Shown: positions 1 to 10,880 of the stretch, piece after piece
How the letters are laid out: each line of letters opens with the position of its first letter
How positions within the stretch are numbered: position 1 is the stretch's first letter
Source: Blepharisma stoltei
Taxonomy: Eukaryota; Ciliophora; Heterotrichea; Heterotrichida; Blepharismidae
Direction of reading: 5' to 3'
Length of the DNA stretch: 64,000 bases
Assembly: GCA_914767885.1 (NCBI GenBank)
Contig: CAJZBQ010000021.1
Coordinates: forward strand, 1,116,001 to 1,180,000
Notes under the pieces: model-generated
What the model saw: the letters and a program-made list of their open reading frames with translations, nothing else
What the model was told of the DNA's origin: nothing
The model's database searches: none
Position numbers and translations under genes: made by a program

Positions 1-306
1 TTCAAGCCTTATAACTATGCAAGATTCAGCTGGTGGCAAGGATTAATCTTAATTGGAGTGACATGGCTAGCTTTTATTTCTACAATTGCTATAGTGATAA
101 ATCGCGATTTAAGTGTATTGCTTGCCATTTTAATATTTGGATGGTGTATTATTGGAATTTCAGGACTGTACATTCAAAAGAAAAAATATCCTAGTTTATT
201 ATTCAGAAAAAGTGCTAAAGATACATCAACCTTATTCAAATTTGCGTTTAATTTCAGAAAGACTTCAACCTTTTCGAAAGGAAAAATCGCTCCAGATGGA
301 CATTAA
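1..306 (+). CDS. 3' end of a family B receptor gene (partial)
   Basis: The frame is open from base 1 to TAA at 304-306 and encodes the last ~100 residues of the multi-span receptor family whose intact copies lie at 29679, 48954 and 54574. Visible are the conserved PYNYARFSWWQG loop, two hydrophobic segments and the basic tail starting QKKKYPSLLFRK. The rest of the gene is outside the window, so integrity is unknown. No TGA or insertion is present in this piece. Function (membrane receptor or sensor) is inferred from the full-length copies. Confidence 0.8.
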   Translation, partial: FKPYNYARFSWWQGLILIGVTWLAFISTIAIVINRDLSVLLAILIFGWCIIGISGLYIQKKKYPSLLFRKSAKDTSTLFKFAFNFRKTSTFSKGKIAPDGH

Positions 307-445
307 TTTAGCAATTATATAGGATAGTTAAATAGTTTGTACTATTGCATTAATAACTTTTATCTATATATGGTAAATTTCGATTAATAATAGTAAAAAA
401 TTTGTTGCAACTATGTGTATATTTAATTTAGTAAGTATAAGAAAA

Positions 446-978
446 AACCATATATTAAAATGGTGTGGCGCATAGCTCAATCTCTCAAATTTACAGTAGG
501 GTAGGCTCATTGGGAGATCGGGGGTCTTTTGAAATGGTAAAGGCATTAGGATATGCATCCGGCCGGCTTTTTTGCTGGTTGTGGAGCGTAATGCTGTGCT
601 TGCTAACCACATGCTCACATCCATTGATTCCATCGGAAGATGGTCTGTTGAAGTTTAAAAGGGGATATCAAGCACTGCCAGATAGATTCGCTTTGTCAAT
701 CGGGCAAATAGCCAGAATGATATCAGACGTTGAGTTCTGGGTTTTGATTTCCATTTTCTCATAACTGACCGAAAATTCGTTTTTCGAATTTACTGGAAGG
801 GAAGTGTAAATGATGCCCAGAATCTCTCAATCTTGGCTAGAAAGGGCAGCCTTCGTCCCAAGGAGCAGCAAAGCGGTAAGCTGTGCCCAAACTGGCAAAG
901 ATAGTTTATTAAAAGTAAGCGAATGGTGACTTTCAGGCCCTGAAGAACTCTCTGTAATTAATTAAGTAAGTATTTTGG
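446..978. mobile_element. GC-richer insertion flanked by an 11-bp direct repeat
   Basis: A ~533-bp segment clearly richer in G+C than its surroundings sits between two perfect copies of GTATAAGAAAA (435-445 and 979-989). A length-variable duplication around a compositionally distinct block is typical of target-primed retroposition. It contains a 99-codon ATG frame (465-764) that I do not recognise and do not regard as a gene. It could be a SINE or a truncated LINE tail; no relative was identified in the window. Confidence 0.45.
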
Positions 979-1189
979 GTATAAGAAAAGTATATTCTCT
1001 ATTATATAATAAAAATTAGGAGCAAATTATTCGTTTTTTAAATTCCTTTCAATAGGATTCTATATCCAAACAATAAAAAATATTTTATTTTGGATATATA
1101 AGTTCAGTAAAATAATAAAATTTTTAACGCTCATTTGGTCTTAATCTTAATTATAGTTGTCTCTTAACTCTTGATAACACAGTTATCAA

Positions 1190-1536
1190 GGACCTTCGAG
1201 ATTAATCCCTTTTGATGTCGTCAGTCAAGCCCACCCTGTTGAGATAGCTCCTCCAGCAAGAAAAGGATCGACGCTATCTTACTTGTACTTCAGCCTCTAA
1301 CGCCATAGAAGATCTGAAGTCTTGGCTATTTTTCCTTCGGCTCTCAGAGTTGAATGGCGGGCTATAGACTTCTGGCATCTCTCTGAGTGAGAAGTACTGA
1401 TTAGAGTGGTAGCGATTTATTAGGGATATTCCTGCCTTTGAATTGGTAATACTCATATCGTAATCATTTTGGATCTACCCTTTAGTGGAAGTGTAGTGTT
1501 AGGTACCTTAAGCACTTTAATTAATTAATGCAACTT
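1190..1536 (+). mobile_element. SINE-like retroposon copy S1 (diverged)
   Basis: The right half (about 1320-1536) matches the interspersed ~390-bp element also seen at 6346, 8546 and 14937. Shared landmarks are a gagaagta-type segment, a GTGxGGxGTTAGxxxCCTTAAGCAC segment and a TTAATTAA-rich end followed by the GAGTTCAGYCAGAGC target sequence. The left part is too diverged to align by eye. It lies just downstream of the family A pseudogene at 1742-3146, as the other copies do, because the element was duplicated together with the gene unit. Confidence 0.5.
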
Positions 1537-1741
1537 AATGAGTTCAGTCAGAGCTGCTATGCCATTAAAGAGTGTCTTTTGATTGCAGCAGTCATATAAA
1601 AATTATTACAAAATACGCTTTGATAAATAAATCTTTTTAATGTTTAAAGTGGCTAATATTGAGGATATAAAGGTTCTAAATATTTATTGAAATATTTTTA
1701 TTTTATAATTTATAATCCGAAATATTAAGAAATGAGATTAG

Positions 1742-3146
1742 TTAAGCTTGGTTGAACTCAAGCTCAATGTCAACCGGGAGCTGACTAGGACTCAAGTTAT
1801 TGGTTGTAATTGTGCAGCTTAATACGCCTGCAACGCAAGAGTTTAGAGTCCAGCTTGAGGTATCTATCGCTGCTCCATCATCTCGAGTCACTTTAATGCT
1901 ATCTTTAGTCAAAGTTGAAACAAGCGGATGAGCGAAATCAAGCTCAATATTTGGAGCAGAGAAACCGATCTGATACCCAACAGAATCAGTTCTACAAGTA
2001 GACCCATCTTTATCAATTGAGGTAGCGCACTCAAAACAATCAGGAGCTTGTTGTGCAAGAACTGCAGGAGGTCAGAACAAGCTAAATAAAAATTACCAGC
2101 ATGCATGATGCCACTCCAGCTTTATCATAGAGGAAATACCCTGATTTGCATTGAGTGCATACTGTAGTCGCAGTACATGTTTCACAGTCTGAAGAGCAGC
2201 CTAAGTAAAATTGCAAAGATTGTTGTCTAACGGTTGAGGGCAAGTATTGCAAAAAGTTGCAGGATCTTTGTTGGTTGTTCCGCAAGCTTATACAGCCAGC
2301 TGAATCGCAAGAAGTGCAGGCAGCTGCTAAGCTTCAGCATTTTTGAGTAGGATGGCACCAGGAATACTGAGCAGGCCCCTGTGCAAGTCCCATACCTATT
2401 GATTTTTTGGGTACCAGAGCAATCAGTTATGCATCAAATCCCTGGTATAAGAGGATTCTGGACATTACCAGCTGTGCTGAACCAAGAAATTTCATACAAG
2501 AAAGCTTTAACACCATAGCCAAAGCCAACTACCCCTCCAGTTGGAGTATTAAAGTTACTTGGAGGAGTTAAAAGTTGACATAATTAGGCCCGAACGCGAA
2601 AAACATAAGTCTTTAAATTGTCCCATTTTATCACCATAAAATTCCAGGACTCTAAGTAAAAATTACTTATTGGAACTGAGGAGAATTGATTCAATTGCTA
2701 CGCATGTACTGCCAGTTTCGTCTATATAAATCAATATTTATAAGTACCTTCAGTTGTTGATTTTGCTACATAGGAATTTTGTATTGAAGGCAGAGTTTCC
2801 AATTTTCATTACTTCTTGAACTGAGGGTTGATTGGAAATTTACCCAAAGCCCAACCGACATATGAGTATTGGTATCCACAAGGTGTGCCGGCTATGAGTC
2901 ATCTCCACGAGAAGTTGTTCATATAGACTGATGAACAACTAAAAGCTGGCTCTACTGCGGAATTGACTTGAGCAGGGTCTGTGCTAGCAAAATTCGGACT
3001 ACTGTCTTGTTTTACCTTGGCATCTGAGCTATCGTAAAAAGCTTTGGTAAAAATAAGGTCAAAGCACATACCTGAAGTCTTGCTGCTTTGACCATAGAGG
3101 CAAGCAAAAGGACGAGGAAAGTATTCAATGATGGGGAATAAGCCAT
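1742..3146 (-). pseudogene. Family A cysteine-rich secreted protein, decayed copy A1
   Basis: Reading the minus strand, ATG at 3146 opens a signal-peptide-like segment (MAYSPSLNTFLVLLLASMVK) and the copy aligns through to the TAA at 1742-1744. The domain order is as in the better copies: N-terminal module, NFYLxSW segment, CxxC-rich repeats, C-terminal module ending near SQLPxxI. Several single-base changes shift the frame, the first soon after the signal peptide. It is therefore a pseudogene, or at best a sequence donor. Confidence 0.75.
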
Positions 3147-3600
3147 TTATAACTAAGCAGTAAGCCCGTGCATACTTTTCCTAATAAGCAAATAAAATTT
3201 ATTTGTGAATTATAAGAGCATTATTTTATGAATAGATATTTGAGGTAAGCCTAATATCATGCTAATAAGACAGATAAAACTCCTGCTGAAAATTTAATAG
3301 TTGAAAGCTTTATTAATTAGCTTATATAAAAAAAAATTTAAAAAGTGAAGATAAGGTGAAATGATTTGTTTTGGAAAAAGATATCAAGCTTGCCAATCTA
3401 AAATAGAAAATTCTAGATTTTGGAAGCTTTGCATTGATGAGCCATTTATTATTTCAACAAACTATCGACTTTGAAATTTAGATAGATGAAAATGGAAGGC
3501 AAAAGGAACTTCTTGTCAGAATTTATTCAACAAAGAATATATAAAACGTCAATTAAGTTTATAGGGTAAATATAATTTAATTTTTATTATTTGAGATTAC
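3147..3600. repeat. Conserved 5' flank of family A genes
   Basis: About 450 bp upstream of the family A start resemble the flanks of the copies starting at 10399 (10400-10860), 16834 (16835-17280) and 45146 (45147-46140, interrupted). Shared words include CTAATAAGC, GAATAGACAGATAT and GAGGGTAAATATA. The block probably holds the promoter of an ancestral gene and travelled with it during duplication. I see no defined promoter element. Confidence 0.55.
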
Positions 3601-3869
3601 TTCTATAATTGCCCTAATAGAATGGATTTAAGTTTTGTAAATTTGCCTTTAAGGTATAGGAAAACATCATCATATTTCTGATTTTTATTTTAAAATTTTT
3701 AATAACTTTGGTATTAAAGAGTGCTTCGCATAATTTTCCAATAAGTAGCCAATCGATTAGCGCATATTTTACTACAATATTCCGAAGAAAATTTTTTGTA
3801 CAATTTTGATAATAATTTAGGCTCTGAAATAACCCCAGTGATCTGCTAGAATAACTTAATCTAATAAAT

Positions 3870-4120
3870 CATTACTTCTGTGCTGATTGTTGACTCGAAA
3901 TTTAATCAAGACCCAATTGAGAAAGAAAAGGTATCTGGGCATGTTGGATCGCTCATGATTCATCTTCACTGAAAGTTGTTTATTAAAACAGATGAGCTGC
4001 TAAAAGCTGGTTCTGGATTGGAGCTAGATTAAGAAGGGTACGTACTCGCAGCTTTATTTGATTGCCTAAATGAACATCACTTTTACTATAAAAAGGCTTA
4101 CTCTTCTCTTAAATTGGAAC
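3870..4120 (-). pseudogene. Relic of the 5' part of a family A gene
   Basis: This segment is heavily decayed but recognisable: it matches the region around the N-terminal module (catctycacgagaagttgttcat, agctggttctg and the aaaaaggctta stretch) in the same order as in the copies at 2890-3060 and 10160-10320. No reading frame survives. It ends near a fragment with the second MITE-type end (taaattggaac at ~4113). Confidence 0.5.
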
Positions 4121-5032
4121 AAAAAATTCTGCCTAGGGGGACTTGTTTTATACTAAGTTTTCTATATAAAAATAAAATAAATGGATCATTTTTTATTTAT
4201 TTTATAAAGAATTAAATCAAAAATTAATTGATTTAGTGCATAAACTGTTTTTATATAATATTTACTTGCACTTTTTATATTAAATTACAATAAAACTAAC
4301 TTTTATAAAATTAAAAATTTTAACCCATAATGCTTACTATTAATAAAAGTGCTTTTTCTGATTTAAAAAGGGTTAAAGTAGCAAAAAAAGGAAATTTATG
4401 TATATTTTGTCCCAATTCAATGGGACCGAATAAAAGCTTTCGCTTACTATAGAGATGAGCAAAAAGATGAGGAGAGGCTAATAGAAACTATCGTTCTTAC
4501 GCCAATTTTAAGTTTTCCCAGAAGTTCATATAATGCCAGAAGAGTTTTATCTTCTTATAGTAAAAATAGAGAGAATCATACATTAACATTATAGGGAAAA
4601 GAAAAAGCGAAAGCAACTTGCTATTGTATTTTTTCAATTAATTAAATTCGATTAATTAAGTTTAGATTTATAAATGCTTTAAGAAATTATTTGTCGAATA
4701 TTGGATTAAAAATAACTTGGACAATGCAGGTCGCTTTATAAGAAACTTATTTGAAAAAGATTTGGCTTCAAAATAAATCTTGGAAAAATATTTGCTTATC
4801 AGATTTAAGATAAATATTTATTAAGAAATAGGCCTTTATTGATCAGTCTTGAAATCCAAACTTTAGCGAGCAGATTTCGATAATGGAAAATATTAAAAAC
4901 AAGAAATTAAAAAGACTCAAACTTTAAAGGCTAAGCAGCTTTGAAAAACTGACATCAGAACTTATTATGAAACCTTTTTTTTTAAATATTTCCAAGAAAG
5001 ATGCTTTGATGGTGTTTTTATACAGCAAACCT
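4121..5032. other. No gene; repeated intergenic block
   Basis: AT-rich DNA without a credible frame. The part from about 4836 to 5032 (aggcctttattgatcagtcttgaaatcc onward, ending at the family A 3' relic) is a copy of a block seen again at about 7745-7980, 19622-19812, 46438-46500 and 48070-48250, each time directly outside the 3' end of a family A sequence. It is a marker of the duplicated unit; no function is apparent. Confidence 0.5.
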
Positions 5033-5350
5033 TGAGATTAGTTAGCTTGCTTAAAGATATTTAATATCAGCAGGGAGCTGACTAGTTTTGTTATTGTAAT
5101 TGTGCAACTGACTGCGCCTGCAAAGCAAGAGTTAAGAGTCTAGGCTAAGGTTTTTACTCCTAGTCAAGCTCAATATTTGGAGCAGAAAAACTGCTGATAC
5201 CCAACAGAATCAACCCTATAAGTAAACCCTTCTTGGGCTATTGAGCAGCGTTGTTGTGCAAGAACTACATCAGCCAGAGTATACTAAATAGAATTAAAAA
5301 CACCCAGCTTTATCATCTCGAGTTGCATTGAGTACACTTTATACTTGATA
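5033..5350 (-). pseudogene. 3' fragment of a family A gene
   Basis: The C-terminal module and part of the cysteine-rich region are recognisable on the minus strand (gcttgctt, gggagctgacta, gtgcaactgactgcgcctgcaa, cagaatcaaccct, tttatcat). Deletions and stops throughout make it non-coding. The following bases to ~5870 are the repeated block also present at 14410-14720 and 33990-34230, marked by aaatcagcccttaagtgct. Confidence 0.65.
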
Positions 5351-5877
5351 AAAATTTAGCAAATTTTTAAACATAGCCTAAATCTCATAGATGATAATTT
5401 ATTCATACAAAATTGTTCCAAAATTCAAAATAGTAATTTAATTTGACAAATTTATACCAAATTACCTGTTGGGATTTTTTTTAAATTTTGAAAAAAAAAT
5501 TGAGTAAGATGATATTTCGTTAAAATAATGACTAAATCAAATTTAATTATTAAAATTAAATTTTGTAATTAGAAAAGATTTAAAAATCAGCCCTTAAGTG
5601 CCAGGTTTTTACTTTCATATTAAATATCTTTAGATTTCGAAACTTTAACTAATTAAAATATTTTCTCAAGAATTTAGTGCTTCGTTATTTAAAACAAATT
5701 AATATAAATTGATGAAAGACTTTTAAAGATTTTAATTAAAGCTTGTAGCAAAATAATTGAATTGAGAATATTTCCAAAAACATATAACTTAAATGGTATA
5801 TAGCTCTTCATAAGTATAATGCCAAAAAATGATTGAAGAGCTAAATACTCAGATATACTGTTATATTTAAATTCTAA

Positions 5878-6179
5878 CTCTCCCTCCGTGAGCGAACAAA
5901 AAAATCTTGTTCGCCCATAGAGGGGGTTAATTTTTTTCGAAATTTAAAAAATCCTAATTCACAACAAATATTAATTTAATTTGTAAAATTTATATTATAT
6001 TTTAAAACGCAATTTGTTCAAAATTAAACAGAATTAGTCCGAGATTTCATTATAATAATTATCACTTATATATCAAATTTTTTCCATAAAAAATTTTATA
6101 TTTTGTTCGCTCTCGGAGGTGGGTTTTTGGGCCAAAAATAGGGATATTTCTAATGATTTTGTTTGCTCACGGAGGGGAG
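5878..6179. mobile_element. CTCCC-type MITE M1
   Basis: A 302-bp element bounded by TAA (5875-5877) and TAA (6180-6182). The ends are inverted: CTCTCCCTCCGTGAGCGAAC at the left and the complementary GCTCACGGAGGGGAG at the right. The left end carries a second, closely spaced inverted copy of the terminal motif and the right end a direct second copy about 60 bp inside. No coding capacity. The termini resemble Stowaway/Tc1-mariner-type MITEs; in a ciliate germline such units commonly act as eliminated sequences. Confidence 0.85.
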
Positions 6180-6345
6180 TAAGAAATGTAATTAGTCCAA
6201 TTAGGGCTGATGCTGATTTTCATGTAAGTTTTTAGCTGTAACTCTTCAGCTTTCAAAATTATATCCATTTCATTTAAAGCTGCTAGAAAAAAGAGCAGCT
6301 TGTTTTTACGCTCTATTTATAGGGTTTTTGAGTTCAGCCAGAACA

Positions 6346-6731
6346 TAAATAAAATGGTATTGGTCGAGAGAATTAGCTCTGCTAATTTTCTCTTCCTCAC
6401 GAAATTATGGGGTCGGCTTTCTCTCGAAAACTTCTGTGCAGAAATAGCGATTAACTTTGAATAGCCAAAGGAGCTCTCTACAATGCGATAAAGAGACACA
6501 GGGTTTCACTATTCAGAATGACAGAGGAGGATGACCTTAGGCGAAACACCCATAGGGCTGAGTCAAGAAAGGGAGATGGAATTATTCTGGGTGAGAAGTA
6601 CTTACAAAAGTGGCAGCCGTTTATTTGGGATGGTCTAACCTTATGAACCGGAAATGCTCTCGTCTACATTTTAACTCTTACACTTGGTGTAGACACCTTA
6701 AGCACTTTAATTAACTTAAGAAAACTTAATG
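6346..6731 (+). mobile_element. SINE-like retroposon copy S2
   Basis: A ~386-bp, relatively G+C-rich unit lies between GAGTTCAGCCAGA (6332-6344) and GAGCTCAGCCAGA (about 6732). Family A flanks without it read straight through this sequence, at about 13240 and 34447, and at 18960 in reverse. Near its left end is a hairpin, GAGAGAATTAGC/GCTAATTTTCTC. It ends in a TTAATTAA-rich stretch. The unequal but long target duplication and lack of terminal inverted repeats argue for retroposition. Confidence 0.65.
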
Positions 6732-7379
6732 AGCTCAGCCAGAGCTGATTTTTTCTTAAAAAATTATTGTTGATTATAGCCGTAATATAAATAAATTATT
6801 ACAAAATACGCTTTGATAAATGAATCTATTTAATATTACAAAAGTTATATGTTGAGAACTATACAGAGTCTAAATATTTATTGAAATATTTTTATGTTAT
6901 AATTTATAATCTGGAATATTAAGAAATAATTAGTTAACCTTGCTTGAATGATACCTTAGTATTAGCAGGGAGCTGGCTAGCTCTCAAAATATTAGTTAGG
7001 TAATAGATTATCATTTTGCACCTAATGTTTAGCCATTATTTCAGAAGTTCATATAATGCTTAAAGAGTTTTATCTTCTTATAGAATATTTTAAAATAGAG
7101 AGGAGATTCTATTAACATTATTGAGGAAAAAAAACCCCGCAAAAACAACTTGCTGTTGTATATTTTTAAATTCGACTAATTAATTTTAGATTTATAAATG
7201 CTTTAAGAAATTATTTGTGAATATTGGATAAAAAATAGCTTGAATAATGCAGGTCGCTTTCTAAGAATATTGCTAAAAAAATTTAGCTTCAAAGAAAAGT
7301 ATTCAGTCACTAGACAAGTATTGATGAATTTGAATTTATCTGAGAATTAAAAATGAGACTTAAAATAAATATTTATTAA

Positions 7380-7741
7380 CTCCCCCAACTCCGTGAGTGA
7401 ACAAAAAATTTTGTTCGGTTAATTTTTTTTTTTAAAAAAATTTATATATATAAATTTTATAGAAAAATTTTTTTTCGAAATTTTAAAAAATCCTTATTTG
7501 CAAAAATTGGAAAGCAAATATTAATTTAATTTATAAAATTTATGTTTTAAGACGCAATTTGTTTAAAATTAAACAGAATTAGCCCAGATTTCATTATAAT
7601 AATTATCACTTATATATCAATGTTTTTCCATAAAAAAAATTTTTCTTATTAAAAAAATTTTTGTTCACTCATGGAGGGTGAGTTTTTGGGCAAAAAATAG
7701 GGATTTTTCTAATGGTTTTGTTCACTCACGGAAGGGGGGAG
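7380..7741. mobile_element. CTCCC-type MITE M2
   Basis: A 362-bp element between TAA (7377-7379) and TAA (7742-7744), starting CTCCCCCAACTCCGTGAG and ending CACGGAAGGGGGGAG. It has the family's internal layout, with a second GTTCACTCATGGAGGG motif ~65 bp inside the right end and a T/A-rich core. Non-coding. Confidence 0.85.
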
Positions 7742-7965
7742 TAAGAAATAGGCTTCAATGATCAATCTTGAAATCCAATTTTTTGCCAGCAGATTTCGAT
7801 AATGAAATTATTAAAAACAAAGAAATATATGAAATTAAAAGACTCAAGCTTTAAAGGTTAAGTAGCTTTGAAAAATTAGCATCAGAATTGATTGTGAAAC
7901 CTTTTTCATTCAGAATATTTCCAATGAAAATGCTTTGATGATGTTATTATACAGCAGACCTTGAG

Positions 7966-8045
7966 ATTAGTTAGCTTGCTTAGCTTACTAGCACTCAAGT
8001 TATTAGTTTTAATTTTATATCTGACTGTGTCTGCAATGCAAGATA
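7966..8045 (-). pseudogene. Small 3' fragment of a family A gene
   Basis: About 80 bp (gagattagttagcttgctt through gtctgcaatgcaag) match the extreme 3' end of family A genes. It directly follows the duplicated block at 7745-7965, as at 5033. No frame. Confidence 0.5.
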
Positions 8046-8115
8046 AATCTAAATAGATCCTGTTTATAAATTCATAGGCATTTTTTATTTTTGCATTTCT
8101 TTTCTAAGAAACTAA

Positions 8116-8372
8116 CTCCCCCTCCATATGCGAACAAAACCATTAGAAAAATTGCATTTTTTTCCCTCCTTGAGTCAAAAAAATTTTAATATAAAAATTT
8201 GTTATAAAATTATTACATGTATGAGTGATAATTTTAATGAAATTTCAATAGAAACCTAAATTTTACTATTTATTTAAGCTATTTCGATTGGGATTTTTTT
8301 AAATTTTGAGTCTAAAAAATAATTTACCCCGCTTTGTAAAAACAAAATTTTTTAATCGCTCATGGAGGGGAG
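8116..8372. mobile_element. CTCCC-type MITE M3 (shared locus)
   Basis: A 257-bp element between TAA (8113-8115) and TAA (8373-8375). The paralogous block at 12895-12905 has the same flanks (agaaac-TAA-gataat) with a single TAA and no element, which is an empty site. M7 at 41678 occupies the same site in another duplicate, so this insertion predates at least one duplication. Confidence 0.85.
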
Positions 8373-8545
8373 TAAGATATTATTTCATTAAAATAATGAG
8401 TCAATAAAACTTAATTATAAAAATTAATTTTTTTGTTAAAATCAGCCTTTAAATGCTGGGTTTTTTAATTTTTGAAACTTTAATTTAAAATATTTCTAAA
8501 AAAATTAGTAATAGCTCCATTTTATAGGCTTTTGAGCTATGCCAA

Positions 8546-8890
8546 AGCATATATAAAATGGAATTAGACTTGAGAGAAATTAGCTCTGCTTATTTTTTTT
8601 CCTCATGGAATTATAGGGTTTTATTTTTTCTCGAGAGCTTCTCCGCAGAATATGGCTTAACTTTTTATAGAAGCTTCCCACAATGCGAAAAAGAGGCTCA
8701 GAGTTCTAACTAAGTAGAATGACCCTTAGGTAGAGCATACGCAGAGCTGAGTCGGGTATCACCTGGGTCAAAAAGTTTTAGTCAGAATGGCAACAAAATC
8801 GAAAATACTCATGCCGTCACCATTTTGACTCTGCCCCTTTATTAGGAGTGCGGCGTTAGATGCCTTAAACACTTTAATTAATTCAATAAG
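8546..8890 (+). mobile_element. SINE-like retroposon copy S3
   Basis: Same unit as S2, with diverged target repeats (gagctatgccaaagc at the left, aagctaagccagacc at the right). It retains the hairpin region, the CCCTTAGGTAGAGCATACGC segment and the TTAATTAA end. The CCCTTAGGTAG stretch is the uninterrupted version of the site that MITE M8 fills in copy S6. Confidence 0.6.
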
Positions 8891-9050
8891 CTAAGCCAGA
8901 CCTGCTTGCCATTAACGATCTTTTTTGATTACAGCGTGACATTAAAAAATTATTACAAAATGCAGTTTGATAAATAATCTAGAGTGATTTTATTTATTGA
9001 AATTATTTTATTTATAATTTATAATCTGAAATATTAAGAAATGAGATTAC

Positions 9051-10399
9051 TTAAGCTTGGTCAAACTTTAAGACTATGGTTAAAGGTAGCTGACTAGCAC
9101 TCAAGTTATTAGCTGTAATTGTGCAGCTTACTGCGCCTGCAACGCAAGAGTTTAGAGTCCAGTTTGAGGTATCAATAGTAGTTCCATCATCTAAAGTCGC
9201 TACAATGCTATTTTTAATCAGAGTTGAAACAAGTGGATGAGGGAAATCAAGTTCAATATTTGGAGAAGAGAAACTGATCTGATACCCAACAGAATCAATC
9301 CTGCAAGTAGGCCCATCTTTAACAATTAAGCTAGCACATTCAAAACAGTCAGGACTTGTTGTGCAAGAATCGCAGGCGCCAGTACAAGCTAAATAAAAAT
9401 TACCAACACATGATGTCACTCCAGCTTTATCATAAAGGAAATACCCTGAATTGCATTGGGTGCATACTGTAGAAGCTGAACATTTAGCACAGTTTGCAGA
9501 GCAGCCTAAGTAAAAATTACAAATATCGTTGTATAAAATTAAGCCTGCAGGGCAAGAATTGCAATACGTTGCAGGATCTTTGCCGGTTGTTCCACAAGCT
9601 TTACATCCGTTTGAGTCGCAAGAATCGCAGGCAGTTGTTAAGCTTAAGCATTTTTGAGTAGGATGGCACCATGAATCTGAGCAGGTCGCTGAACAAGTCC
9701 CATCTACAGAGTTATTCCATAAAAAGGAGGATCTGAAATACCAGCTCTGTAAAACCAAGTAAATTCATACAAGTAAGCCTTAACATCATAGCCAAAGCCA
9801 ATACCATCACCTTTTGGACTAGCATAGTCATTAGTGCGGGTTCTTGTCATTTGTTCCTGCCCAAACATTATAATAAAAGTTTCCCCACCTTGCCATTTCA
9901 TCACCAAAAAAATTCAGGAGTCTAAATAAAAATTACTTAATGGAACATTGAAAGAGAATGAAGGGCTCTCTAGAACGCCACTATCGTCTATATAATCAAA
10001 ATCTAAAGTACCTTCAGTTGTTGATTTTCCTATATAAGTTGTTTTATCGAAAGCAGAGTTTCCAAATTTCATTACTTCTTGACTAAGGGTTGATTGGAAA
10101 TTTACCCAAAGCCCCATCGTCACCGTTTGATAGCTTCCACAATTTGAGCTGGAAATTAGTCATCTCCACGAGAATTTGTTCATATAGACTGATGAGCAAG
10201 TAAAAGCTGATTCTACTGCGGAATTGGCTTGAACAGGGTCTGTGCTAGCAAAGTAAGAATCTTTTTTAACCTTGACATCTGAGCTACTGTAAAAAGGTTT
10301 GGTAAAAATAAGGTCAAAGAGGTAGCTGAAATCACCTGCCCTGACTATAGAGACAAGCAAAAGGACGAGAAGGGTATTCAGAGATAGGGAATAAGCCAT
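9051..10399 (-). pseudogene. Family A cysteine-rich secreted protein, near-intact copy A4
   Basis: ATG at 10399 gives a signal peptide (MAYSLSLNTLLVLLLVSIVR), an N-terminal module, the NFYLDSW segment, ~10 CxxC-type pairs (CDSCDSNGCKACG, CTQCNSGYFLYDKAG and similar, furin-like or growth-factor-receptor-like) and a C-terminal module ending at TAA 9051. Two TGA codons (within 10160-10162 and 9914-9916) fall where Trp is expected and are read through. One frameshift at about 9705-9725 follows a short deletion relative to the copy at 34588. With that shift repaired the length is ~450 aa. No transmembrane or GPI segment is seen at the C-terminus, so the product would be secreted. Confidence 0.75.
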
Positions 10400-10880
10400 T
10401 TATAAGAGAAAAAAATTTAGTAAATTTTCCTAATAATCTAATTAGTTTTTCTTCCAATTATAAGTGCAAGCTTTAAGAATAGACTGATATTGAAGTAAAC
10501 CTCATATCTATCTAATAAAAAATAAAATTTCTCCTGAAATTTATGAATTCAAAACTTTATTCAATGCCCTAAAAAATGTAAAAATTTAAAGGTCAAGATA
10601 AGGTGAAATCGTTTATTTTGGAAAAAGGTATCCAGCTGGTCAATCTAAAGAAAGAAAATTCTAATTTTTGGAAGCTTTGCATTGAAGACCCATTTTTATA
10701 TAAGCAAAATCATCGGTGTTAAAATATTGATAGATTAAAATGGAAGGCAAAAAAGACTTTCTATTCAAAATTTGATTCAACAAAGAATAAATAAAACGCA
10801 AATTAAGTTTAGAGGGTAAATATATATTTACTTTTTATTCCCTGAGATTACTTCTGTCTGGTGCAGATAAAGGTGGGTTG
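10400..10880. repeat. Conserved 5' flank of family A copy A4
   Basis: This is the same ~460-bp upstream block as at 3147-3600 and 16835-17280, ending near agagggtaaatatatatttac. It probably contains the promoter. No insertion interrupts it here. Confidence 0.55.

Noticed and set aside
465-540. tRNA-like A and B boxes at the left end of the 446-978 block
   Set aside because: A TAGCTCAAT motif is present but no convincing B box or cloverleaf; no tRNA gene was found anywhere in the window.
465-764. 99-codon plus-strand frame
   Set aside because: It lies inside an apparent retroposon, has no recognisable motif and no homologue among the window's genes.
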